A stretch of DNA of 39,555 nt from AA29 sp041481445. Lineage in GTDB: Bacteria > Acidobacteriota > Vicinamibacteria > Fen-336. This document shows, piece by piece, positions 15,090-22,070 of this stretch. The stretch is taken from assembly GCA_041481445.1 (NCBI GenBank), contig JBGPBV010000056.1, positions 1-39,555 of the forward strand, read 5' to 3'. The number at the start of each line of letters is the position of its first letter. The stretch's first letter is position 1. A program made the position numbers and the translations under genes. The notes beneath the pieces are model-generated. The model searched no databases. It saw nothing but the letters and a program-made list of their open reading frames with translations, and was not told the DNA's origin.

Positions 15090-16007
15090 TCAGTCCAGGG
15101 CGCGGATCGTGGAGTAGACGATTCCCTCCGCCGGCGGCTCCTGCGCCACGTGCAGCACGCCGGAGGCGTCCTTCCAGCGGTAGTAGGTGCGCGGGCGGGC
15201 CGGGGTGAGCCGGCCCGGGCCGCGCTTGGCGGGCGGGCTGGAGGGTCCCACCGCCTTGATCCCGAACGGGTTCTCGCTGGGGGCGTACGAGGTCATGCTG
15301 GCGGTGGAGACCACGGGCACGCCGAGGCCGGAGAGCAGCCCCTGGACCTTGGCCACGTAGTTCTGCGTCTCCTTGTAGGGCGGGATGCCGCTGTACTTCT
15401 GGACGGTGGTGGCCCCCGAGTTGTAGGCGGCGGCGGCCAGGGCCACGTCGCCGCCGAACATGTCGAGCAGGAGGCGGAGGTAGCGCACGCCCGCGAAGAT
15501 GTTCTGGCGCGGGTCGAAGACGTTGCTGACGCCGAGCTGGCGCGCGGTGTCGGGCATGAGCTGCATCAGGCCCTGCGCGCCCTTGGAGGAGCGGGCCAGC
15601 GAGTCGAAGTCGGACTCGACCTGGATGATCGCGCGCACGAGCTGGGTGCTGACCCCGTGCATGGTGGCCGCGGCCACGATGTGGTGGTCGTACTCGCCGT
15701 TGTAGTTCGGCCGCAGGCGCCAGGCCGCGGAGTGGATGAGCGTGCCCTTGCCCGGATAGGTGAGCAGGTAGCCGCGCTCGGCGGGGACGTTGGTGGCCTC
15801 GATCACTCCGTGCTCGTTGCGGCGTGTGTAGATCTGGGCGTCCGCCTTCGGCACGCTCATCAGGCCGGCCGCCAGCACGGCCGCTCCGGCCAGGCCCAGC
15901 GTGGCCCGGCGCTCGCCCCGGCGGCGGCCCGCGTCGGCGCGGCCCTCGACCCTGCGGTCCTGGCCGCTCCGCCGCTCGCCCTGCCGTCGGTTGCCCGAAT
16001 GGTGCAT
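15090..16007 (-). CDS. Lytic transglycosylase (SLT) flanked by DUF4124-like segments
   Basis: 305 residues from ATG 16007, which follows TAGGGTG; a GTG at 16013 is one base beyond the alaS stop and is an alternative. The Arg-rich cytoplasmic N-terminus contains two GERR-type repeats (GERRSGQDRR, GRRRGERR), then one membrane helix (about residues 36-55). A DUF4124-like strand motif IYTRRNEHGVIEATNVP follows. The SLT domain has QVESDFDSLARSSKGAQGLM with catalytic Glu131, then GVRYLRLLLDMFGGDVALAA and AYNSG. The C-terminus repeats a DUF4124-like motif, YYRWKDASGVLHVAQEPP. SLT enzymes cleave MurNAc-GlcNAc bonds non-hydrolytically, giving 1,6-anhydro ends. It is anchored in the periplasm by its N-terminal helix. 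Confidence 0.88.
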   Translation of the reverse strand: MHHSGNRRQGERRSGQDRRVEGRADAGRRRGERRATLGLAGAAVLAAGLMSVPKADAQIYTRRNEHGVIEATNVPAERGYLLTYPGKGTLIHSAAWRLRPNYNGEYDHHIVAAATMHGVSTQLVRAIIQVESDFDSLARSSKGAQGLMQLMPDTARQLGVSNVFDPRQNIFAGVRYLRLLLDMFGGDVALAAAAYNSGATTVQKYSGIPPYKETQNYVAKVQGLLSGLGVPVVSTASMTSYAPSENPFGIKAVGPSSPPAKRGPGRLTPARPRTYYRWKDASGVLHVAQEPPAEGIVYSTIRALD

Positions 16008-16014
16008 GGTCACC

Positions 16015-18723
16015 CTACGCTGTGAGCATCTGGCGGATCACGTCCACCGCCTTGCGCCGGAGGTCGTCGACGTCCCCCGCGGCCACTCCGCCGCCCTGGG
16101 CGAAATCCGGCCGCCCGCCGCCGCGGAGGCCCAGGCGCTTGAGGATCTCCGGGGCCTTCACGCGGTCCTTCAGCGAGTCGGAGACGGCGCTGATGACGCT
16201 GACGCCGTCCTCCGCCAGCGACGACGACACGAGGGTGAACGGCCGGTTCCGGTTCTTGTTCCGGAACTCGTCCACCACGGCCGCGTGCGCCTTGCGGTCA
16301 AGCCCCTCGAAACGGGGAGTCCAGACCTGGACGTCCCCGACCTCCACACTGTCCGTAGATGCAGATCCCGTGCCACCCGTGGCCAGCTTCATCTTGAGCT
16401 GGTCGCGCTCGCGCTCGAGGGCCTTGATCCGCTCGCGCATCTTCGCGTAGTCGTCCACGAGCTTCCGGCGGTCGGTCTTGGCCCCTTCCTCGAGCTCCTC
16501 CAGGATGCCCTGGTCCTCGCGGGCGCGGTCGATCGCCGCCTCGCCGGTGAGGGCCTCCACGCGGCGGTTGCCCGCGGAGATGCCCTGCTCGGCCGTCACC
16601 AGGAACAGCCCGATGTCGCCCGTCTGGCGTACGTGGGTGCCGCCGCAGAACTCCTTCGAGAAGCCGGGGATCTCCACCACGCGCACCCTCTCGCCGTACT
16701 TGTCGCCGAAGAAGGCCAGCGCCCCGTAGGAGAGCGCCTCCTCGCGTCCCATGGTCCTCGTCTGCACGGGAGCGTTGCGCAGGATCTGCTCGTTGACCCG
16801 GTTCTGTATGTGGGTCAGCTCACGCCGGCCCACCCCCTGGTAGTGGCTGAAGTCGAAACGCAGCCGGTCCGGCGCGACCAGGCTGCCCGCCTGCTTGACG
16901 TGCGTGCCCAGCGTCTCGCGGAGTGCCGCGTGCAGGAGGTGCGTGCCCGTGTGGTTCCGCATGGCCCCCGTCCGCAGCCCCTCGTCGACCTGGACGCGGA
17001 CGGTCATGCCCGCCTCGAAGCCGCCGGCGGTGACCTTGACGTCGTGGACGTAGAGGCCCTCGACCGGCTTGTGGGTGTCCACCACCTCCGCCGCCGAGCC
17101 CTGGGCGGCGATGATCCCGTGATCGCCCTTCTGGCCGCCGGACTCCGCGTAGAACGGCGTGCGGTCGAGGATGATCTGACCCTCCTGCCCGGCGTCGAGG
17201 TGGGCCGCGAGCTGGCCGTCCCGCAGGACGGCGAGCACCCGCGCCTCGTCCAGGACGAGGTCCTCGTACCCCGTGAACTGCGTCGCCCCCTTCTCGAGGA
17301 GGCCCAGGTAGAGGGGATCGCCGGAGACCGCGCCCATCTTGGAGGACTGCCGCGCGCGCTCGCGCTGGCCCTCCAGCTCGCGCTCGAACCCCTCGCGGTC
17401 CACCTTCAAGTCGTAGTCCTGGGCCAGCTCGTCCAGGAAGTCGATGGGCAGGCCGTAGGTGTCGTACAGCCGGAACGCGTCCGGGCCCGGGATGAGCGCG
17501 CCCTGGCCCGAGCGGCGGAGCCTCTCGACCGTCTTCTCGAACTCCGCCATCGCCTGCTTCAGGGTGGACCCGAAGCGCTCCTCCTCGGAACGCACGACCC
17601 GCATCACCGAGGGCATGTGCGAGCGCAGCTCCGGATAGGCACCGGCCATGCGGTCCACCACCACCGACACCAGCTCGTGCAGGAACGGCTCCTCGATGCC
17701 GAGCTTCTTGCCGTGACGCATGGCCCGCCGCATGATCTTGCGCAGGACGTAGCCCCGGCCCTCGTTGCCCGGCATCACGCCGTCGCCGATCAGGAACGTC
17801 GTGGCGCGCAAGTGGTCGGCCACCACCCGCAGCGAGACGTCGCCGTGGCCGGTGGCGCCGTAGGTCGTGCCCGCGCGCCGGGCCACCGCCTGGATGATCG
17901 GCTGGAAGAGGTCGGTGTCGTAGTTCGACCGCTGACCCTGGACCACGGCCGCGACCCGCTCCAGGCCCATGCCGGTGTCGATGCAGGGCGCGGGCAGGGG
18001 ATTGAGCGTGCCCGACGCGTCCCGCTCGTACTGCATGAAGACCAGGTTCCAGATCTCGAGCCAGCGGTCGCACTCGCACTCGACGCCGAGGCACTCTCGG
18101 CCGGCCGCCACCTCCGCGCAGGGCAGGTCGTCGCCCTGGAAGAAGTGGATCTCGGAGCAGGGACCGCAGGGCCCGGTCTCGCCCATGGCCCAGAAGTTCT
18201 CCTTGGCGCCCAGCTCGAGGATCCGGTCCTCCGCGACGTGCTCGCGCCAGAAGCCGTGCGCCTCCGCGTCGCGGGGCACACCGCCCTCGCCCTTGAAGAT
18301 CGTGACCTTCAGCCGGTCCGTGGGAAGGCCGAGGTCGCGGGTGAGGAACTCCCAGGCGTAGGCGATCGCATCGTTCTTGAAGTAGTCGCCGAAGGAGAAG
18401 TTCCCGAGCATCTCGAAGAACGTGTGATGGCGCGCCGTATGGCCCACGTTCTCGAGGTCGTTGTGCTTGCCGCCCGCGCGCACGCACTTCTGGGACGTGG
18501 TCGCGCGCTTGTAGTCGCGCTTCTCCTTGCCCAGGAAGACGTCCTTGAACTGGTTCATCCCGGCGTTGGCGAAGAGCAGGGTGGGGTCGTTCTGTGGCAC
18601 GAGCGACGAGCTGGCCACCACCCGATGGCCCCGCTCCTCGAAATACCGCAGGAAGGCGGACCGGATCTGGTCCGCGGTCATGGTCTTCTGCTTCTCGCCG
18701 GGCACGGTCTGGACTCCGCTCAC
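16015..18723 (-). CDS. alaS: Alanyl-tRNA synthetase
   Basis: Charges tRNA-Ala with alanine and edits mischarged Ser/Gly. The 902 residues cover all domains. The class II aminoacylation domain has IRSAFLRYFEERGHRVV and LVPQNDPTLLFANAGMNQF. The editing domain has the zinc site HTGTH (His591, His595) and CGGTH (Cys693, His697). A C-terminal coiled coil (KLVDDYAKMRERIKALERER) leads to the C-Ala domain. The start is taken as GTG 18723, next to an AGAGGA site that is rather close; the ATG at 18681 (MTADQIRS) is a reasonable alternative since the family usually begins there. It is first in the alaS - SLT - TPR operon and divergent from the lactate permease. Confidence 0.98.
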   Translation of the reverse strand: MSGVQTVPGEKQKTMTADQIRSAFLRYFEERGHRVVASSSLVPQNDPTLLFANAGMNQFKDVFLGKEKRDYKRATTSQKCVRAGGKHNDLENVGHTARHHTFFEMLGNFSFGDYFKNDAIAYAWEFLTRDLGLPTDRLKVTIFKGEGGVPRDAEAHGFWREHVAEDRILELGAKENFWAMGETGPCGPCSEIHFFQGDDLPCAEVAAGRECLGVECECDRWLEIWNLVFMQYERDASGTLNPLPAPCIDTGMGLERVAAVVQGQRSNYDTDLFQPIIQAVARRAGTTYGATGHGDVSLRVVADHLRATTFLIGDGVMPGNEGRGYVLRKIMRRAMRHGKKLGIEEPFLHELVSVVVDRMAGAYPELRSHMPSVMRVVRSEEERFGSTLKQAMAEFEKTVERLRRSGQGALIPGPDAFRLYDTYGLPIDFLDELAQDYDLKVDREGFERELEGQRERARQSSKMGAVSGDPLYLGLLEKGATQFTGYEDLVLDEARVLAVLRDGQLAAHLDAGQEGQIILDRTPFYAESGGQKGDHGIIAAQGSAAEVVDTHKPVEGLYVHDVKVTAGGFEAGMTVRVQVDEGLRTGAMRNHTGTHLLHAALRETLGTHVKQAGSLVAPDRLRFDFSHYQGVGRRELTHIQNRVNEQILRNAPVQTRTMGREEALSYGALAFFGDKYGERVRVVEIPGFSKEFCGGTHVRQTGDIGLFLVTAEQGISAGNRRVEALTGEAAIDRAREDQGILEELEEGAKTDRRKLVDDYAKMRERIKALERERDQLKMKLATGGTGSASTDSVEVGDVQVWTPRFEGLDRKAHAAVVDEFRNKNRNRPFTLVSSSLAEDGVSVISAVSDSLKDRVKAPEILKRLGLRGGGRPDFAQGGGVAAGDVDDLRRKAVDVIRQMLTA

Positions 18724-18746
18724 GATCCTCTATCTTCGCCCGGATC

Positions 18747-18773
18747 GCCGGGCCCGACAAACCGCGGCCCGGC
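18747..18773. repeat. 8-bp inverted repeat between alaS and the lactate permease
   Basis: GCCGGGCC at 18747-18754 pairs perfectly with GGCCCGGC at 18766-18773 across an 11-base loop. It sits in the 103-base divergent gap, 10 bases upstream of the putative permease -35 box and 24 bases upstream of the alaS start. It could be an operator or an RNA hairpin in the alaS leader. GC-only arms in GC-rich DNA make chance a serious alternative. Confidence 0.35.
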
Positions 18774-18783
18774 CGGCCACGCT

Positions 18784-18811
18784 TTGACGGAAGCCGCGCC
18801 GCCACTAGACT
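18784..18811 (+). promoter_or_regulatory. Putative promoter of the lactate permease gene
   Basis: TTGACG at 18784-18789 (5 of 6 matches to the -35 consensus) and TAGACT at 18806-18811 (4 of 6) are separated by 16 bases. Transcription would start near 18818, only about 9 bases before the ATG at 18827, which would make the message nearly leaderless. This fits the absence of any ribosome-binding site in front of that ATG. Confidence 0.45.
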
Positions 18812-18826
18812 CGCGCTTCCAACGCC

Positions 18827-20464
18827 ATGTGGACACAGGTCTACGACCCCGCCGGCAACGCGGCGCTCTCGACACTGCTGGCTGCGGTGCCGGTCGTCGT
18901 ATTGCTGGGCGCGCTGGGCCTGTTCCGGATCAGGGCCCACGTGGCGGCGCTGTTCGGCCTCCTCTCCGCGCTGGTCGTGGCCGTGGCCGTCTTCGGCATG
19001 CCGGCGCGCATGGCGGCGGCCACCGCCGCCTACGGCGCGGCCTACGGCCTGTTCCCGATCGGGTGGATCATCCTGAACGTCATCTTCCTGTACCGCTTGA
19101 CCGAGCAGCGCGGCCTGTTCGCCGTCCTGCGCGAGAGCATCACCTCCGTCACTCGCGATCGGCGGTTGCAGCTCCTGCTGGTGGCGTTCTGCTTCGGCGC
19201 GTTCTTCGAGGGCGCGTCGGGGTTCGGGACGCCGGTGGCGGTCACGGGCGCCATCCTGATGGGCCTGGGCTTCTCGCCCCTGCTCGCCTCCGGCCTCTCG
19301 CTCATCGCCAACACGGCCCCCGTCGCCTTCGGGGCCCTGGGGACGCCGATCATCGCGCTGCAGAGCGTGACCGGCCTCGACCTGCGCCAGCTCAGCGCCA
19401 TGGCCGGCCGCCAGCTTCCGTTCTTCTCCGTCCTCGTGCCCTTCTGGCTGGTCTGGGCCTTCGCGGGCGTGCGGGGGACGCTCGGCGTGTGGCCGGCCGT
19501 CCTCGTGGCCGGGCTGTCGTTCGCGATCCCGCAGTTCCTGATCTCGAACCTGCACGGCCCGTGGCTCGTCGACGTCGTGTCGTCGGTGATCTCGATGGCG
19601 GCGGTGGCGCTGTTCCTGCGCTACTGGCGGCCGCGGGAGCGGTGGGGGCTCTCCGGCGTCGAGACGCCCGCCGCCGACGAGTCCCCACACGGGCACACCG
19701 GCCGCGAAGTCCTGCGCGCCTGGGTGCCGTGGATCATCCTGAGCGTGGTCGTGTTCGTCTGGGGGCTTCCAGCCACCAAGACGTGGCTCGACCACGTGGG
19801 CCTCGTGCGGGTCGCGGTCCCGGGCCTGCACAACCTCGTGCAGCGGGTGCCGCCGGTGGTCGTTCGCCCGACGGCGGAAGCGGCCGTATTCAACCTCAAC
19901 TGGCTCTCCGCCACGGGGAGCGGCATCCTGGTGGCCGCCCTCCTCGCGGGCGCGGTGATGGGGTTCCGGCCGGCGGAACTGGCGCGGGCGTACGGCGAGA
20001 CGCTGAAGCTCGTCCGGCACTCGCTGATCACGATCGCGGCCATGCTCGCGCTGGGCTTCACCAGCCGGTACTCCGGGCTGGACGCGACGCTGGGGCTGGC
20101 CTTCGCGCGCACCGGGATCCTGTATCCGTTCTTTGGCACGCTGCTGGGCTGGCTGGGCGTGGCCCTCACCGGCTCCGACACTTCGTCCAACGTCCTGTTC
20201 GGCAGCCTGCAGCGGATCACCGCCGAGCAGCTCGGCCTGAGCCCGGTGCTGATGGCCTCCGCCAACAGCACGGGCGGCGTCATGGGGAAGATGGTGGATG
20301 CCCAGAGCATCGTGGTCGCCAGCACGGCCACGCGCTGGTACGGCCACGAAGGCGAGATCCTCCGCTACGTGTTCCTGCACAGCCTGGCCCTGGCCTGCCT
20401 GATGGGGGTGCTCGTGACCCTCCAGGCCTACGTGTTCCCGTTCACCGCGCTCGTCGTGCATTGA
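18827..20464 (+). CDS. lctP: L-lactate permease (LctP family)
   Basis: 545-residue polytopic protein with about 12-14 membrane helices. LctP carriers take up L- or D-lactate and glycolate with protons across the inner membrane. Family blocks are present: the N-terminal YDPAGNAALSTLLAAVPVVV, then GAFFEGASGFGTPVAVTGAI, NTAPVAFGALGTPI, LGVALTGSDTSSNVLFGSLQ, and SANSTGGVMGKMVDAQSIVV near the C-terminus, followed by a last helix. The length agrees with the family (about 540-560). No lactate dehydrogenase or lldEFG gene is next to it. It is divergent from alaS and 10 bases upstream of a PD40 protein gene. Confidence 0.93.
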   Translation: MWTQVYDPAGNAALSTLLAAVPVVVLLGALGLFRIRAHVAALFGLLSALVVAVAVFGMPARMAAATAAYGAAYGLFPIGWIILNVIFLYRLTEQRGLFAVLRESITSVTRDRRLQLLLVAFCFGAFFEGASGFGTPVAVTGAILMGLGFSPLLASGLSLIANTAPVAFGALGTPIIALQSVTGLDLRQLSAMAGRQLPFFSVLVPFWLVWAFAGVRGTLGVWPAVLVAGLSFAIPQFLISNLHGPWLVDVVSSVISMAAVALFLRYWRPRERWGLSGVETPAADESPHGHTGREVLRAWVPWIILSVVVFVWGLPATKTWLDHVGLVRVAVPGLHNLVQRVPPVVVRPTAEAAVFNLNWLSATGSGILVAALLAGAVMGFRPAELARAYGETLKLVRHSLITIAAMLALGFTSRYSGLDATLGLAFARTGILYPFFGTLLGWLGVALTGSDTSSNVLFGSLQRITAEQLGLSPVLMASANSTGGVMGKMVDAQSIVVASTATRWYGHEGEILRYVFLHSLALACLMGVLVTLQAYVFPFTALVVH

Positions 20465-20474
20465 GGGATCGACC

Positions 20475-21509
20475 ATGGACTCTTCTCGCTCGGGGCGGGC
20501 GGCGCTGGCCGCCGGCGTCATCGGTTTCGGTCTCGTTTCCACGGTCTACGCCCAGCCGACGAAGACCGGCGATCCCGAGGAGCATCCCCCCTCGAACGTG
20601 ACCCGTCTGGTCGCCTTCGGGGAGCGCGCGGCCTGGTCGCCCGACGACAAGCGCATCGCCTTCATGTCGAAGAGCTTCGGCGACGCGTTCGAGATCGACC
20701 TCGCCACCCGGAACATCCGGCTCCTGACCGGCCGCTTCGTCCATCCCGGCTTCCTGCGCGTGCAGTACCTGCCAAACGGCGACTTCTTCCTGATCGGGGC
20801 CCGGACCTTCACGGACATCAAGACCACGCGCGAGCGCGACCAGGAGATGTGGGTGCTGAGGTCGGACGCGAGCGCGCCGCCCACGCCCCTCGACCACCGG
20901 ATCTTCGAGGGCGTGGCGATCTCACGGCGCCGCCTGCGCATCGCGTGGTCCAACACGCATGGCCAGTACCCGGACCTCCTGCCGGAGGGGGAGTCCGTGA
21001 TCTACACGGCCGACGTGGCGTACAAGGAGGGGCGGCCGGCTCTCGAGAACAAGAAGGAAGTCGTGCGGGCCCACCGGCCGGAGTGCACGCTCGAGCCCCA
21101 GGACTTCCGCAACGACGACACCGAGCTCATCTACACCTGCTACCGCTCGCCGTACGCGGACGTGATGGGCATCGAGCTGGCCACGGGGAAGGTCACGACC
21201 TATCGCAAGGTGGCGGACGAGTACAACGAAGTCGAGGGTACCTCACCCGACGGGAAGTGGACGCTCGTCGAGTCCAGCAAGGACCAGGGCCCCGGCCGCC
21301 AGGACTTCCACCACATCGACATCTGGAGACTCTCGCTGGAGGCGGGCGGCAACGAGTTCGTGCGCATGACGCGCTGGGGCGACTACGAAGGGTTCAAGGC
21401 CGCCAACCCCGTGGTGAGCGGCGACGGCAAGCGGATCGCGTTCCAGTCCGGCCGCACCGACGAGCCGGCCGGCGTCGGTCACGGCATCTTCGTCCTGACC
21501 TTGAAGTAG
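20475..21509 (+). CDS. Secreted TolB-like (PD40) beta-propeller protein
   Basis: 344 residues with a signal peptide at about 1-26 (ending VSTVYAQP). The body contains several PD40/TolB-type blades: RAAWSPDDKRIAFMSKSFGD near the start, then NDDTELIYTCYRSPYADVMG, GTSPDGKWTLVESS and VVSGDGKRIAFQSGRTDEPA at the end. Such blades form a propeller that usually mediates binding. There is no C-terminal peptidase domain as in DPP-IV or prolyl oligopeptidase, so an enzymatic role is not indicated. It starts 10 bases after the permease gene with a GAGGG site, so the two may be co-transcribed, though I see no functional link. Function unknown. Confidence 0.75.
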   Translation: MDSSRSGRAALAAGVIGFGLVSTVYAQPTKTGDPEEHPPSNVTRLVAFGERAAWSPDDKRIAFMSKSFGDAFEIDLATRNIRLLTGRFVHPGFLRVQYLPNGDFFLIGARTFTDIKTTRERDQEMWVLRSDASAPPTPLDHRIFEGVAISRRRLRIAWSNTHGQYPDLLPEGESVIYTADVAYKEGRPALENKKEVVRAHRPECTLEPQDFRNDDTELIYTCYRSPYADVMGIELATGKVTTYRKVADEYNEVEGTSPDGKWTLVESSKDQGPGRQDFHHIDIWRLSLEAGGNEFVRMTRWGDYEGFKAANPVVSGDGKRIAFQSGRTDEPAGVGHGIFVLTLK

Positions 21510-21521
21510 CCGGGCCCGGCC

Positions 21522-22034
21522 TCACTCGTCCGCGGGCTCGAGGCCCTCGAGCGCGTCCGACCAGCGCGGCCAGAGGGCCCGCAGGCGGGCGTGGACGAGG
21601 TCGGCGGGGAAACCGCGACGGACGAGGAAGACCCAGAGCTTGCGCAGCCGGTGCGGCGGCTCGTCCTTGTCCCGGGACCGCCAGAACCGGCGGGCGAGGG
21701 CGTCCACCACCGCCTCCTCCGAGACCTCGCCCAGCGCTTCCTTGAGACCGGATTCGGCCGTGGCGCGGCCCACGCCTTTCTTGCGCAGCTCCTGGCGGAC
21801 CCGGTGACGTCCCACTCCGTGGTGGGCGAGGCGCGAGCGCGCCAGGCGGGCCGCGAAGCCGGCGTCGTCGAGGTAGCGCTCGCGCCGGAGGCGGGCGACC
21901 GTCTCCTCCACCAGCTCGTCCGCGAACCCGTCCTGCCGCAGGGCGCGGCGGATCTCCTGCTCGGAATGATCGCGGCGGGCGAGGCGCGCCAGGGCGCGCC
22001 CGTACGCGCTCGCCGTCACGGGCGTCCGGGGCAT
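21522..22034 (-). CDS. recX: Regulatory protein RecX
   Basis: RecX binds RecA filaments and limits recombinase activity. The 170 residues have the family three-helix repeats: AYGRALARLARRDHSEQEIR, then ERYLDDAGFAARLARSRLAH, GVGRHRVRQELRKKGV and a C-terminal RLRKLWVFLVRRGFPADLV. The YLDDAGFA and RRGF blocks are typical. recA is not adjacent, whereas in many bacteria recX follows it. The ATG at 22034 is 36 bases downstream (on the minus strand) of the ADOP permease gene stop, so the two may share a message. Confidence 0.9.
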   Translation of the reverse strand: MPRTPVTASAYGRALARLARRDHSEQEIRRALRQDGFADELVEETVARLRRERYLDDAGFAARLARSRLAHHGVGRHRVRQELRKKGVGRATAESGLKEALGEVSEEAVVDALARRFWRSRDKDEPPHRLRKLWVFLVRRGFPADLVHARLRALWPRWSDALEGLEPADE

Positions 22035-22070
22035 TCGCCGGGATTCTAGCCGCGCCTCCGGCGCTTTTGG

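Noticed and set aside
16820..20542. Very long antisense open frames (for example over 1200 codons opposite alaS and the lactate permease)
   Set aside because: They are low-complexity Arg/Gly/Pro/Ala translations that run opposite well-identified genes. Such frames arise from third-position GC bias in GC-rich DNA.
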